DNA of 64,000 nucleotides, taken from assembly GCA_963738615.1 (NCBI GenBank), contig CAVTXI010000004.1:744001-808000 (forward strand). Direction: 5' to 3'. Shown piece by piece: positions 9,619 to 20,023 of the stretch. The position numbers and the translations under genes are program-made. This DNA comes from CAVTWY01 sp963738615. Its GTDB lineage: Bacteria; Pseudomonadota; Gammaproteobacteria; Burkholderiales; Burkholderiaceae_C. The notes beneath the pieces were generated by a model, which was given only the letters and a program-made list of their open reading frames with translations, searched no databases and was not told the origin of the DNA. Positions within the stretch are counted from its first letter, which is position 1. Each line of letters begins with the position of its first letter.

Positions 9619-11093
9619 ATGTCTGACATCATCCACGCCACGGCCCTCGACCTTCTTCAACGCCTGCGCCGACGCGAGCTATCGAGCGTCGAACTGCTCG
9701 ATACCTTCATCGCCCGCATCGAACGCGACGACGGCGCCATCAACGCCGTCATCGTACGCGACTTCGGCCGTGCACACGAACGCGCACGCGCGGCCGACAC
9801 CGCCCTCGCCCGCGGTGAATCTGGGGCCCGCTGCACGGCCTGCCAATGACGGTGAAGGAATCGTTCGACCTGCCGGGGACACCGACCACCTGGGGCATCA
9901 CCGCGTACAAGGACAACGTCGCCACGCAACCAGCGGTCGCAGTGCAACGTCTGCTCGACGCGGGCGCCATCGTCTTCGGTAAAACCAACGTGCCGGTCGC
10001 GCTGGCCGACTGGCAAAGCTTCAACCCGATCTACGGCACCACGAACAACCCGTGGCACCTGGGCCGCACGCCCGGCGGTTCGTCAGGCGGCGCCGCGGCG
10101 GCGTTGGCCGCGGGGTTCACGGCGCTGGAACTGGGCAGCGACATCGGCGCCAGCATCCGCAACCCGGCCCACTACTGCGGCGTGTGGGGCCACAAGCCGA
10201 CATGGGGCGTGGTGCCGATGGAGGGGCACCAGTTGCCGGGCAACGAACGTATCGACGCGCTCGACATCGCCGTGGCCGGCCCGCTGGCGCGCAGCGCGCA
10301 CGACCTTGCGCTGGCGATGGACGTGCTGACCACCCCGCTGCAAGCCTTCGGTCCGCTGGGTTGGGGGCCGATGGCATGGCGCGACAACGGCTTGCCGGCC
10401 GCGCGGCTGCGCATTGCGGTGATCGTCGACGACGCGGTGGCGCGCGTGAACGCCGACGTGCGCGGTGCCATCGAGGCCGTCGCGGCGTTCATGCGCGGCC
10501 GCGGCGTTGCCGTCACGCGCGTGCCCGACGAAGCCGAACGGCCGGTCGACAGCGACGAAGCGTGGGAGGTCTACGCGCACCTGCTGCGATCGGCCACGGG
10601 CGCGATGCTTGGGGACGCCGACTACGCGAACGCGCAGCGCGAGGCCGCGGCAGTGGATGCGACGCGACGCGACTACGCCGCGTGGCACTGGCGCGCCAGC
10701 ACGATGTCGCATCGCGATTGGGTGGCGTACGACGAGCGCCGCACCAAACAGCGGCGGCAGTGGGCAGCATTCTTCGAGCGCTTCGACCTGCTGATCTGCC
10801 CGGTCGCGACCACGCCCGCGTTCGCGCACATGCAAACCGGTTGGCGCTGGGAGCGCATGGTCAACGTCGACGGCACGCCGCAGCCGAGCACGCAGACGTT
10901 GTTCTGGGCCGGCCTTCCAGGGCTATGCGGGTTGCCAGCGACGGCCGTGCCGCTGGGGTTGTCGAAAGACGGCCTGCCCGTCGGCGCGCAGGTCATCGGG
11001 CCGCTGTTCGCCGACCCGGTGTGTTTGCGCTTTGCGCGTTGGCTCGAAGACGAGTACCGGCGCTTCGTCGCGCCGATGGCAGTCACCGGTTGA
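9619..11093 (+). CDS. Amidase-signature family amidase (one frameshift)
   Basis: This is a second amidase-signature enzyme, about 491 residues after correction. The catalytic Lys is in PLHGLPMTVKESFD, the Ser pair is in TPGGSSGGAAAALAAG, and GSDIGASIRNPAHYCGVWGHKPTWG follows. The first about 67 residues from ATG 9619 (MSDIIHATALDLLQRLRRRE) are in one frame and the rest in another. Here one base appears to be missing near 9820, before WGPLHGLP; adding one restores the family sequence and a length divisible by three. The gene's 3' end overlaps the opposing S9 peptidase gene by 11 bases. Substrate unknown; it clusters with a peptidase and a peptide transporter, which suggests amide or peptide use. 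Confidence 0.87.
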
Positions 11094-13098
11094 CGGGTGC
11101 CGCTTCCGTGCGTGGCTGAAGGTGTTGGCGCAGAAAGGCCTCGAGACGCCGGTAGTGATCGGCCTCGTTCACCGGGTTGAAAAAGCCGTGCCCTTCGTTC
11201 GGGTAGTCGTGCGACTCGACGTTGACGCCAGCCGCGCGCGCTGCACTGACGAATTTGCGCGAGTGGTCGATCGGGACGCGCCGGTCTTCCAGGCCATGGG
11301 TGATCAGCAGCGGGATCTTCAGCTCGGCCACGCGCAGAAGCGGTGATGCCGCCGCGAGCATCGCCGCGTCCTTGCCCTGGTCGCCGACGAGGATCGGCAT
11401 GCCATAGCGCTTGGTGTCTTCACTCAGGTCGCTCCAGTGAATGTCGTACAACAGGTTGATGTCGGTCACGCCGGCGAAACTGGCCGCGCACTTGAACACT
11501 TCCGGATGAACGATCGGCGCCATCAGCGCCGCGTAGCCCCCGTAGCTGGTACCGACGATGCAAACGCGCGCCGAATCGATCAGGCCCTGGCTGGCCGCCC
11601 AACGAACCGTGTCGGCCAGATCGTGTTGCATCGCCCCGCCCCACTGCTTCCAGCCGGCCCGAAAGTGCCGGAAGCCATAACCGACGCTGCCGCGGAACTC
11701 GGGCTCGAGGACGCGATAGCCGCGCGTGGCGAAGAACTGTGCCTGCTCGCTCCAGGCCAGACTCGATCCGCGCAACCAGGGGCCGCCGTGCGCAATAAGT
11801 ACCGCCGGGAGGGCCTGCTTCGGATCGGCACCCGGCGGGTGCGTGACGACCACCGGCAGGCTCAGACTATCACGCGCAGCGAAGCGGTGAAAGCTGCGCT
11901 TTCCTTGGGTCGATTCGACCATGCGCGGACGCGCTCGGCCCAGTGGTTCGATCGTCGACTTGGTACGGTCAAGCAGTAGGTATTCGCCTGCCTCACGGTC
12001 GGAAGACGAGTGCACGACGACGTAACGCGCCGACACGCAGCGCCCGCAACGAATGCGATTGAAACGCCCGGGCGGCATCGCTGCGTCCACACGTTGCTGA
12101 AGCCCCTGCAACCCCTCGTCGAACCACACGGTCATGGGTCGATCGGCCGTGAGGTGCACACCCAGCAGCTGATGGCTCTGTTTGTCGAGCTCGAGGAGGT
12201 TGCCGATGTCGAAGCCCTTCACGTGCGCCAGCGGCTGCGGGTCGAGGCGCTTGGTGCGAGGGTCGAAACGATGCAGCGCCGCGAACTCGTCCTTGTGTCG
12301 GGCGCTGACGATGATCGTGCCGTCCTTGTCGATCCACAGCGGCGCGAAGCCGGTCTCGGCGAACGGATCGAAGTCGACGACGGCGGTCCAGTCACTGCTT
12401 TCGCCGTCGCGCCAGTGCACGGAAGACGCGGCCTTGTGCTGCGCGACCACGAGCCTGGGCTGCTGGTTGGCATCAAGCAACCACGACTGTGCGTGATCGG
12501 GTGCGCCGCCCGCCAGTGACTTCAGGCTGCGCGTGACGGTATCCAGCCGCTGCAACCGCACCTGAACGACGTTGTCGGCAACATCTCGAACCACCGGTGC
12601 GACGAAAACGTCGCTGCTGCCGTCGTCGACGGTCGAGTGCAGTTGCCACCCGTAGGGCAACACCTTCGAGCGGATCGCGCTGCCTTCACGGTCGGTGTGA
12701 CGGGCCCAGGCGATCAGTTGCGTCGACTCGCTGCCGTCGTGTTGGACCGCAAAGACACCGCCGCCCCAGGCCTTGACTACCGGGCCTTCCTGAAACGCCT
12801 CGTAAACCAGGCGATCGTCGTTCACCCAAGCCGCATTGCGAACGTCGGCGTCGCTGTAGGCGGCAACCACCCGCGGCGAGCCGATCGGGTTCAGGTCCAT
12901 CACCCCCAGGCGCACGCGCCCGTCGGGGCCGGCCGCCAGCAAGGCCACGCGGCGACCGGACGGCGACACCTTCACGTCGCTGATGGCCGCCCGCGCGGCG
13001 AAGTCCTCTGCCTTGGGCGGGTCGGCCCAGGCCGCTGGCATCGCGCCCAACAGCAACCACAACAACAACGCTGCCCAGATCATCGACAGACGACGCAT
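11083..13098 (-). CDS. S9 family (prolyl oligopeptidase-type) serine peptidase, exported
   Basis: An intact 671-residue protein. The start at 13098 (MRRLSMIWAALLLWLLLGA) is preceded by GGGAG and begins a clear signal peptide ending near PAAWA. The middle is a divergent beta-propeller gate. The C-terminal alpha/beta-hydrolase domain has the nucleophile Ser in CIVGTSYGGYAALM, the Asp in THGLEDRRVPIDHS and the His in YPNEGHGF. HGGPW contributes the oxyanion hole. Such enzymes release dipeptides or oligopeptides from peptides, here probably in the periplasm. It lies between an amidase and a divergent dipeptide ABC transporter, so it could supply that transporter with substrate. Confidence 0.92.
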   Translation of the reverse strand: MRRLSMIWAALLLWLLLGAMPAAWADPPKAEDFAARAAISDVKVSPSGRRVALLAAGPDGRVRLGVMDLNPIGSPRVVAAYSDADVRNAAWVNDDRLVYEAFQEGPVVKAWGGGVFAVQHDGSESTQLIAWARHTDREGSAIRSKVLPYGWQLHSTVDDGSSDVFVAPVVRDVADNVVQVRLQRLDTVTRSLKSLAGGAPDHAQSWLLDANQQPRLVVAQHKAASSVHWRDGESSDWTAVVDFDPFAETGFAPLWIDKDGTIIVSARHKDEFAALHRFDPRTKRLDPQPLAHVKGFDIGNLLELDKQSHQLLGVHLTADRPMTVWFDEGLQGLQQRVDAAMPPGRFNRIRCGRCVSARYVVVHSSSDREAGEYLLLDRTKSTIEPLGRARPRMVESTQGKRSFHRFAARDSLSLPVVVTHPPGADPKQALPAVLIAHGGPWLRGSSLAWSEQAQFFATRGYRVLEPEFRGSVGYGFRHFRAGWKQWGGAMQHDLADTVRWAASQGLIDSARVCIVGTSYGGYAALMAPIVHPEVFKCAASFAGVTDINLLYDIHWSDLSEDTKRYGMPILVGDQGKDAAMLAAASPLLRVAELKIPLLITHGLEDRRVPIDHSRKFVSAARAAGVNVESHDYPNEGHGFFNPVNEADHYRRLEAFLRQHLQPRTEAAPVNR

Positions 13099-13266
13099 CG
13101 AAAACTCCCGGTGCACGGCCATGCTCTTGATTGTCGATATCTACCACCCTGCTGCAACCCCTCTCGCGCCGCCGAGCCCCGGCCCACCACAATCGCTGCC
13201 ACCACCACCATGACCTCCGCGCACTCCGTGCACGCGGCCCACACCATGTCCGAAGACCGTCGACCG

Positions 13267-14867
13267 ATGAAGTTCGCTTCGCTGACCCGCCGTTCGCTGG
13301 TCTGCGCCACCCTCGCCGCCGCAGCGGCCGTCGCCGCACCCACGCACGCGCTGGCTCAAACCACCACCCTGCGCTTCGTGCCGCACGCCAACCTCACGGT
13401 GCTCGACCCCGTGTGGACCACGGCCTACGTCACGCGCAACCACGCCTACATGGTCTATGACACGCTGTTCGGCGTGAACCAGAAGGGCGAGATCAAGCCG
13501 CAGATGGTCGACAAGTACACGACCTCGTCCGACGGCCTGCAATGGACCTTCACCTTGCGCGACGGCCTCGAGTTCCACGACGGCAAACCCGTCACCAGCG
13601 AAGACGTGATCGCATCGTTGAAGCGCTGGAGCGCGCGCGACGCGATGGGCGGCGTGCTGGCGAAGTTCATCGACAAGTACGAAGCCGTCGACGCGAAGAC
13701 CTTCCGCCTGGTGCTGAAAGAGAAGTGCGGCATCGTGCTCGACGCGCTGGGCAAGCCCTCGTCGAACGTGCCGTTCATCATGCCGGCGCGCATTGCCGCC
13801 ACGTCGCCGACCGAGCAGGTGAAAGAAGCCATCGGCTCGGGGCCGTTCCTCTTCAAGGCTGACGAGTTCAAGCCCGGTGAGAAGGTGGTTTACCTCAAGA
13901 ACCCGAAGTACAAGCCGCGCAGCGAACCCGTCGACGGCTTGAGCGGCGGCAAGGTGGTGCAGGTCGACCGCGTCGAGTGGGTGATCATTCGCGACCCGCA
14001 GACTCAGTACAACGCGATCAAGGCGGGCGAGGTTGATTGGGTCGAACAACCGGCCTTCGATCAGATCGGTTCGTTGAAGGCGGTCAGCGACGTACGGCTC
14101 GACGACTTCGCCGTTGCGGGTCTCGCATTCATCATCCGCTTCAACCACCTGCACAAGCCGTTCGACAACCCGAAGATCCGCCAGGCCGCGCATGGTCGCG
14201 ATGGGCCAGGAGGCGTACCTGAAGACTCAGGTGGGCGTGCCCGGCCTGTACCGCTACTGCCCCAGCATCTACCCCTGCGGCACGATCTACTCGTCGGACA
14301 AAACCGGCTACTTCACCGGCATGGCCGACCCGAAGAAGGCCAAGCAGATGCTCGACGAAGCTGGTTACGACGGCACGCCCGTCACGCTGATGCGACCCAC
14401 CGACCTGGCGTCGATCGCGAAGATTCCGCTGGTGGCCAAGCAACAACTCGAGGCTGCGGGCTTCAAGGTCGACTTCCAGCAGATGGATTGGGCGTCGCTG
14501 CTGGCGCGCCGCGCGAAGAAGGACGCGCCGGCTGCCCGGCGGCTGGAACATCTTCCTCACCGCATGGACCGCGGGTGACCTCGAGAACCCGCTGGGCATG
14601 GCGATGCTGAACGCGCGCGGCCAGCAAGGTTGGTTCGGCTGGCAAGACGAGCCGCGCATCGAGCAGGCGAAAGACAAGTTCGCGCGTGCAGGCACCGTCG
14701 CCGAGAAGAAGCAGATCGCCGAGCAGCTTCAACTGCTGGCGATGGAAACCGCGACGCACGCGCCGCTGGGCCAATATCAAAGCCCGAGCGCGGTGCGCAA
14801 GAACGTGAGCAGCCTGATTCCGGTGAATGCGGGTGTGCCATTGTTGTGGGGCGTGAAGAAGAACTGA
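13267..14867 (+). CDS. ABC transporter substrate-binding protein, family 5 (peptide type), two frameshifts
   Basis: This is a periplasmic solute-binding protein of the DppA/OppA type, 532 residues after correction. ATG 13267 starts MKFASLTRRSLVCATLAAAA, a signal peptide with an Arg pair that might use the Tat route. Family landmarks are LTVLDPVWTTAY, YDTLFGVNQKGEIKPQMVDK, WTFTLRDGLEFHDGKPVTSEDVIASL, AIGSGPFLF and DPKKAKQMLDEAGYDG. Extra bases near 14190 (restoring RQAAMVAMGQEAYL) and near 14535 (restoring PGGWNIFLTAWTAGDLENPLG) break the frame. It leads the four-gene transporter operon. The ligand could be a peptide or another small solute carried by this family. Confidence 0.88.
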
Positions 14868-14894
14868 ATAACCGAAGAACTGCGAGAAGGTTCT

Positions 14895-15839
14895 TTGCTG
14901 CGCTTCCTGCTCCAGCGCCTGGCAGCCGTACTGCCGGTGCTGTTGATCGTCTCGATCATCGTCTTCCTGATCCTGCGGCTGGCGCCTGGCGACCCGGCTG
15001 CGGTGATCGCGGGCAACAGCGCGACCACGCAAGAGATCGAGCAGGTGCGCGAGTCGCTGGGCCTGAATCGCAGCCTGCCGATGCAGTACGTGGTGTGGGC
15101 CGGCAAGGTGCTGCAGGGTGACCTCGGCTTTTCGTTCTATCTGACGCAGCCGGTCACGAAGCTGATCGCGCAGCGCATCGAGCCCACGTTGTCGCTGGCC
15201 TTCGGCACCATCGTGCTCGCAGTGCTGGTCGCGGTACCGCTGGGTACGCTGGCGGCGTGGCGCATGGGCGGCTGGCTCGACCGCGTGCTGTCTGCTTTCT
15301 CGGTGCTGGGTTTCTCGGTGCCGGTATTCGTGGTCGGCTACCTGCTGATCCTGCTGTTTTCGATGCAGCTGGGGTGGCTGCCGGTGCAGGGCTACAAGCG
15401 GATCTTCGAAGAAGGCGTCTTGCTGTGGGCACGGCACTTGGTGCTGCCGTGGATCACGCTGGCGATGATCTACGTGGCGCTGATCGCTCGCGTGACACGC
15501 GCCAGCGTCAGCGAATCACTGACCGAGGACTACATCCGCACCGCGCGCGCCAAGGGCATCGCCGAACGTGCCGTGCTGATGCGCCACGCGCTGGCGAACG
15601 CGGCCGTGCCTATCGTCACCGTGATCGGCATCGGCGTCGCGCTGCTGATCGGCGGCGTGGTCGTGACCGAAACGGTGTATGCGATTCCAGGCCTGGGTTC
15701 GCTGACAGTCGAAGCGGTGCTGAACCGCGACTTCCCGGTGATCCAGGGCGTGGTGCTGTTCTTCAGCGTGCTGTACGTCGTGATCAACCTGCTGGTCGAC
15801 GTGAGTTATCTGTTCCTCGACCCGCGCATCAGGTATTAA
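14895..15839 (+). CDS. ABC transporter permease, DppB type
   Basis: An inner-membrane permease of 314 residues with about six membrane helices. The typical N-terminus FLLQRLAAVLPVLLIVSIIVFL is followed by LRLAPGDPA and ESLGLNRSLPMQY. The EAA-type cytoplasmic loop contacting the ATPase is YIRTARAKGIAERAVLMRHAL. The start codon is TTG at 14895, supported by AGAAGG at 14885-14890. It is 27 bases downstream of the binding-protein gene and 8 bases upstream of the second permease. Confidence 0.93.
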   Translation: MLRFLLQRLAAVLPVLLIVSIIVFLILRLAPGDPAAVIAGNSATTQEIEQVRESLGLNRSLPMQYVVWAGKVLQGDLGFSFYLTQPVTKLIAQRIEPTLSLAFGTIVLAVLVAVPLGTLAAWRMGGWLDRVLSAFSVLGFSVPVFVVGYLLILLFSMQLGWLPVQGYKRIFEEGVLLWARHLVLPWITLAMIYVALIARVTRASVSESLTEDYIRTARAKGIAERAVLMRHALANAAVPIVTVIGIGVALLIGGVVVTETVYAIPGLGSLTVEAVLNRDFPVIQGVVLFFSVLYVVINLLVDVSYLFLDPRIRY

Positions 15840-15847
15840 GACCAGCG

Positions 15848-16726
15848 ATGGCACAAGCAAACGCATTCCAACGACTGGCGAAGAACGGCGCCGTACGCTT
15901 CGGCGCCACGGTGCTCGCGTTGCTGATCATCGTCTCGCTCGCCGCGCCATGGCTCGGCACGGTCGACCCCTCGGCCATGGACTCGGCGCACATCTACGCG
16001 CCATCCGGCACGCAAGCACCTTTTGCCACGCCCGACGGCGAAAGCGTCGATCACAAGCTGCTGATGGGCGGTGACAGCCTGGGCCGCGACATCTGGAGCC
16101 GGGTGGTCTACGGCACACGCGTATCGCTGATCGTGGGCTTGTCGACCGCATTGGTTTCGCTGGGCATCGGCGGCCTGCTGGGCATGCTGGCCGGCTACTT
16201 CCGCCGTGTCGACATGCTGCTGATGCGCGTGATGGACGGCCTGATGGCGATCCCCGCGATCCTGCTGGCCATCGCACTCGTTGCCGCTTTAGGCGCCACC
16301 GTCGCCACCGTCGTGGTCGCGATCGCGATCCCCGAAGTGCCGCGCGTGACGCGGCTGGTGCGATCACTCGTGCTGACGTTGCGCGAAGAACCCTTCGTCG
16401 AAGCCGCACGTGCACTCGCGACACCCACACCGGTGATCCTGTTGCGCCACATCCTGCCCAATGCGATGGCACCGCTCATCGTGCAGGGCACCTTCATCGC
16501 GGCCAGCGCGATGCTCACCGAAGCGATCCTCAGCTTCCTCGGTCTCGGCTTGCCGCCCGACGTACCGACCTGGGGCAACGTGATGGCCGAAGGCCGCATC
16601 GCCTTCAGCCAATACCCCGGCGCGGTGTTGTGGCCGGCGCTGTTCCTTGTACCCGCCGTACTCGCAGTGAATCTGCTGGGTGATGGGCTGCGCGACGTGC
16701 TCGATCCGAAGTTCGCCAAGCGCTGA
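15848..16726 (+). CDS. ABC transporter permease, DppC type
   Basis: The second inner-membrane subunit, 292 residues from ATG 15848. It has the DppC-type GGDSLGRDIWSRVVYGTRVSL segment, GYFRRVDMLLMRVMDGLMAIP and the EAA-type loop EPFVEAARALATPTPVILLRHILPN. SFLGLGLPPDVPTWGNVMAEG is the standard periplasmic loop near the end. The stop codon shares its last base with the ATPase start (TGATG), a sign of translational coupling. Confidence 0.93.
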   Translation: MAQANAFQRLAKNGAVRFGATVLALLIIVSLAAPWLGTVDPSAMDSAHIYAPSGTQAPFATPDGESVDHKLLMGGDSLGRDIWSRVVYGTRVSLIVGLSTALVSLGIGGLLGMLAGYFRRVDMLLMRVMDGLMAIPAILLAIALVAALGATVATVVVAIAIPEVPRVTRLVRSLVLTLREEPFVEAARALATPTPVILLRHILPNAMAPLIVQGTFIAASAMLTEAILSFLGLGLPPDVPTWGNVMAEGRIAFSQYPGAVLWPALFLVPAVLAVNLLGDGLRDVLDPKFAKR

Positions 16727-18345
16727 TGACAAGCCCCGTCCTGTTGATCGACAACCTGCGAGTTGCCCTGCCCTCGGGCAGCGACCGCGCCTATGCCGTC
16801 GACGGGGTGAGCCTTTCGATCGAGCCCGGCCAAACGCTGTGTGTCGTCGGCGAATCGGGCTCGGGCAAAAGCGTGATGGCGACCACGGTGATGGGCCTGC
16901 TGCCGAAAGAGGTGCGCGCGACGCAGGGCACGGTGCGGCTGGCGGGCGAATCGCTTCTCGAGGCCACGCCGCAGCGCTTGCGCGAGTTGCGCGGGCAGGC
17001 GATGGGCATGGTGTTCCAGGAGCCGATGACCGCGCTGAACCCGGTGATGCGTTGCGGCGATCAGGTCGACGAGTTGCTGCGCACCCACAAGCTCGACTGG
17101 AGCGCCGCACAGCGCCGGGCTGAAATCCTGCGCGTGTTCGACCGCGTGAAACTGCCCGAACCCGAGCGCATCGTCGCGAGCTTTCCGCATCAACTCTCGG
17201 GCGGCCAGCGCCAGCGCATCGTGATCGCGATGGCGGTGATCCTGAAGCCGGCGCTGTTGATCTGCGACGAGCCCACGACCGCGCTCGACGTGACGACGCA
17301 GAAGGAGATCCTCGGCCTCATCGACGAGCTGCAGCGTGAACAGGGCTGCGCGGTGCTCTTCATCACCCACGACATGGGCGTGGTTGCGGACATCGCACAC
17401 ACCGTGCTGGTGATGAATCAGGGCAAGCCGGTCGAGATCGGCACGCGTGACGACGTACTTCACCGCCCGCGCGAGGCCTACACGCGCATGCTGCTCGACA
17501 GCGTGCCCGGCATCACGCCGCCGCCCGCACGGGCCGAGCCCACGGGCGCTCCCGTGCTGGAAGGCAACGGCGTGGGCAAAACCTACGTCGCGCGCGACTG
17601 GCTGGGCCGCGAGCGCGCGACGCACGCGCTGCGCGACGCCAACCTTGCCCTGCGCGCTGGCGAAACCGTCGGCGTGGTCGGTGAATCGGGCAGCGGCAAG
17701 AGCACCTTCGCGCGTTGCCTGATCCGCCTGATCGACCCGACCGCAGGCCAGATCAAGTGGGCCGGTGACGATGTCGCGACGTTGAACGAATCCCGCTTGC
17801 GCCCGTTGCGCAACCGCGTGCAGGTCGTCTTTCAGGACCCGAACCGAAGCCTGAACCCGCGCTTGCGCATCGGCGAATCGTTGATCGAAGGCGCCGTCAA
17901 CTTCGGCACCCCGCGCGCCGAAGCGCAGCAACGCGCCGCCGACCTCATGGACAAGGTGCGCCTGCCGCGCGAATGCCTCGAGCGCTACCCCAGCCAGTTC
18001 AGCGGCGGCCAACGCCAACGCCTGGCGATCGCGCGCGCGCTAGCCTGCCAACCCGCCGTACTGGTCGCCGACGAAGCCGTCAGCGCGCTCGACGTATCCG
18101 TGCAAGCGCAGATCCTCGAGCTGCTGCGCAACATCCAGGCCGAACTGCGCCTGGGTTTGCTCTTCATCACTCACGACCTGCGCGTCGCCGCGCAGCTATG
18201 CGACCGCGTGATCGTGATGCATCAAGGGCAGATCGTGGAGGAAGGGCCGACGGGACAGATGTACGCGGCGCCGCAGCATGAGTACACGCGGAAATTGTTT
18301 GCTGCGGCGCCTGGGGCGGTGCGCCCTGCTCAGCCTCGACCCTGA
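16726..18345 (+). CDS. Fused double ABC ATPase (DppD-DppF type)
   Basis: A 539-residue protein carrying both nucleotide-binding domains of the transporter in one chain. The N-terminal half has Walker A GESGSGKS, signature LSGGQRQR and Walker B LLICDEPTTALD. The C-terminal half repeats GESGSGKS, FSGGQRQRLAIARAL and VLVADEAVSALDVS. The first half is DppD-like (MGLLPKEV, FQEPMTALNPVMRCG), the second DppF-like (VQVVFQDPNRSLNPRL). Fusion of the two is common in this family. It drives transport by the two permeases immediately upstream and is the last gene of the operon; a convergent LysR gene follows after three bases. Confidence 0.93.
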   Translation: MTSPVLLIDNLRVALPSGSDRAYAVDGVSLSIEPGQTLCVVGESGSGKSVMATTVMGLLPKEVRATQGTVRLAGESLLEATPQRLRELRGQAMGMVFQEPMTALNPVMRCGDQVDELLRTHKLDWSAAQRRAEILRVFDRVKLPEPERIVASFPHQLSGGQRQRIVIAMAVILKPALLICDEPTTALDVTTQKEILGLIDELQREQGCAVLFITHDMGVVADIAHTVLVMNQGKPVEIGTRDDVLHRPREAYTRMLLDSVPGITPPPARAEPTGAPVLEGNGVGKTYVARDWLGRERATHALRDANLALRAGETVGVVGESGSGKSTFARCLIRLIDPTAGQIKWAGDDVATLNESRLRPLRNRVQVVFQDPNRSLNPRLRIGESLIEGAVNFGTPRAEAQQRAADLMDKVRLPRECLERYPSQFSGGQRQRLAIARALACQPAVLVADEAVSALDVSVQAQILELLRNIQAELRLGLLFITHDLRVAAQLCDRVIVMHQGQIVEEGPTGQMYAAPQHEYTRKLFAAAPGAVRPAQPRP

Positions 18346-18348
18346 GCC

Positions 18349-19257
18349 TCACCGCCCAACAAGCTGCTGCTTCAAGAACCCCAGCAGCATCTGATTGCGC
18401 AAGATCCGCATGCGCTCCGTCGTCCCGATGGCCGCGATCAGTGAGCCGAACTTGGTTTGCGGTACCCACCCTGGCAGCACGCGCACGAGGCGCCCGTCGT
18501 TCAGCGCGCTTTGGCACAGGTAGTCAGGCAGCAACGCGATGCCCAGGCCGGCCAGAGCGGCTTCGGTGACGGCTTCGGCGTTGTCGACGTGGTAACGGCT
18601 TGCCACGCGCACGCGCCGCAGTTGGCCGGCCGACGCGAGCACCCACAAGTCGTCGGACGATTCGCGCCAGTAGCACAGGCAACTGTGGCGGCGCAGGTCG
18701 GCCGGCTCCGCGGGCGTGCCGGTATCAGCCAAGTACGCGGCGGTAGCGACCATCGACCAGGCGACCACCGCCACCGGCTCGCTGACCAATCCCTTTTGCG
18801 GTGCTGTCGACCAGCGCAACGCCATGTCGATGCGCTCGTACGCCAAGTCGACGATGCGATCGGCCAGCAGCAATTCGACTTCGATGGCGCGGTGCTGCTT
18901 CAGGAACTCGGGCAGCGTGGTCGCCAAGACACGTTGGCCCCACGACACCGGCGCCGTGATGCGGATGCGGCCCGTCAGATCGGAACGCAGCGCGCGCAGC
19001 CGCTCTTCACCGGCGCCGATCTCGGCCAAAGCGCGCCGTGCGAATTCGGCATAAGCCTCGCCCGCGGGCGTCAGCGCGATGCGCCGCGTGCTGCGCGCAA
19101 ACAGCGTCGCGCCGATCAACTGCTCGAGCTGCGCTACGCGCTTGCTGACCACGCTTTTGCCCACGGACAGGTCGGCCGCGGCCCGGCTGACGCTGGCGCT
19201 GTCGGCCACCTTCACGAACGCCGCGAGCATGTCGGTCGAGACAGCCATGGTTTCCAC
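18349..19257 (-). CDS. LysR-family transcriptional regulator
   Basis: A 302-residue regulator. The winged helix-turn-helix is at about residues 8-65 (MLAAFVKVADSASVSRAAADL, VSKRVAQLEQLIGATLFARS). The effector domain follows, with the usual AVTEAALAGLGIALLPDYL near the end. The 'ASVSRAAADLSVGKSVVSKRV' type N-terminus and the ITAPVSWGQRVLATTLPEFL segment are typical of the subgroup often annotated as controlling oxidoreductases or GSTs. ATG 19257 is used; ATG 19248 is also possible. It is divergent from the GST gene at 19377, the most likely target. Confidence 0.9.
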   Translation of the reverse strand: METMAVSTDMLAAFVKVADSASVSRAAADLSVGKSVVSKRVAQLEQLIGATLFARSTRRIALTPAGEAYAEFARRALAEIGAGEERLRALRSDLTGRIRITAPVSWGQRVLATTLPEFLKQHRAIEVELLLADRIVDLAYERIDMALRWSTAPQKGLVSEPVAVVAWSMVATAAYLADTGTPAEPADLRRHSCLCYWRESSDDLWVLASAGQLRRVRVASRYHVDNAEAVTEAALAGLGIALLPDYLCQSALNDGRLVRVLPGWVPQTKFGSLIAAIGTTERMRILRNQMLLGFLKQQLVGR

Positions 19258-19292
19258 TTTGGAGACAAACGGTTCCCATTCGAGCAGGTGCG

Positions 19293-19306
19293 TTGATTCA
19301 GGTCAA
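19293..19306 (+). promoter_or_regulatory. FNR/ANR-like box in the LysR-GST intergenic region
   Basis: TTGATTCAGGTCAA matches the FNR/ANR consensus (TTGAT-N4-ATCAA) at nine of ten fixed positions. It lies in the 119-bp divergent region, about 70 bases upstream of the GST start. The TTGA-N6-TCAA dyad could equally be a LysR-type binding site. The assignment rests on one match only. Confidence 0.35.
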
Positions 19307-19376
19307 TGCATAAAGTCTGCGGCTGATGTCGCGACCGACGACACGGAACACGACCGAACGACACCTCAACGGAGAC

Positions 19377-20013
19377 ATGCGACCCCATCACCGTCAACTG
19401 CCGCAAGGTGTTGGCCGGCTTCGACCTCATCGGCGCGCCGTACGAGCTGGTGCATGTCGACTACTTCCAGGGCGCGCACAAGGCCGAGCCATACATCACA
19501 CTGAACCCGAACGCCGCGGTGCCCGCGCTGAAGGACGGCGACTTCGAGTTGTGGGAATCGAACTCGATGCTGCAGTACGCAGCCGACAAAACGGGCAACG
19601 AAGCCGTCTACCCACGTGACTTGCAAACCCGCGCCGACATCAACCGCTGGATGTTCTGGGAAGCCGCAACGTGGTTCCCGGCGTGCTACGGCTTCCTGGT
19701 CGAGAACTGCGTCAAGCCGCTGCTGGGCGGCGCACCCGACCCGGCGGTGCTCGACGCGCAAGCCGTCACCTTCCACAAGCTCGCCGACATCCTCGACAAA
19801 CGCTTGGCCAAGCATCGCTGGGTCGCCGGAACGAAGGGCCCGACCATTGCCGACATCGCGCTGGCCGCGCCGATTCACCTGCACCGCTGGCAGAAGCTGC
19901 CGCTATCGGACCACCCGAACTTGAAGCGCTGGATGACCGACGACGTCGAGAGCCTGCCATGCTGGCAGAAGACGATGGTCTACGAAGGTTTCACCACCAC
20001 GCGCCCGGCCTGA
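19377..20013 (+). CDS. Glutathione S-transferase family protein (frameshift just after the start)
   Basis: The thioredoxin-fold N-terminal domain reads ITVNCRKVLAGFDLIGAPYE, then HVDYFQGAHK, LNPNAAVPALKDGDFELWES and NSMLQYAAD. The helical C-terminal domain includes WMFWEAATWFPACYGFLVEN and GPTIADIALAAPIHLH. ATG 19377 with GGAGA at 19371-19375 is the evident start, but one extra base about three positions later puts the rest in another frame. With it removed the length is 211 residues, normal for the family. It is divergent from the LysR regulator and 10 bases upstream of the CmcJ/NvfI-like gene, so those two are probably one operon. The substrate is unknown. Confidence 0.85.
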
Positions 20014-20023
20014 GGAATCGACG

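Noticed and set aside
12637..13266. Upstream extension of the ABC binding-protein frame into the S9 gene
   Set aside because: The signal peptide begins at ATG 13267; the extension is antisense to the S9 coding sequence.
16195..18018. A 607-residue open frame on the minus strand opposite the ABC permease and ATPase genes
   Set aside because: It is antisense to genes with strong family motifs and has His/Arg/Ala-rich composition typical of high-GC shadow frames.
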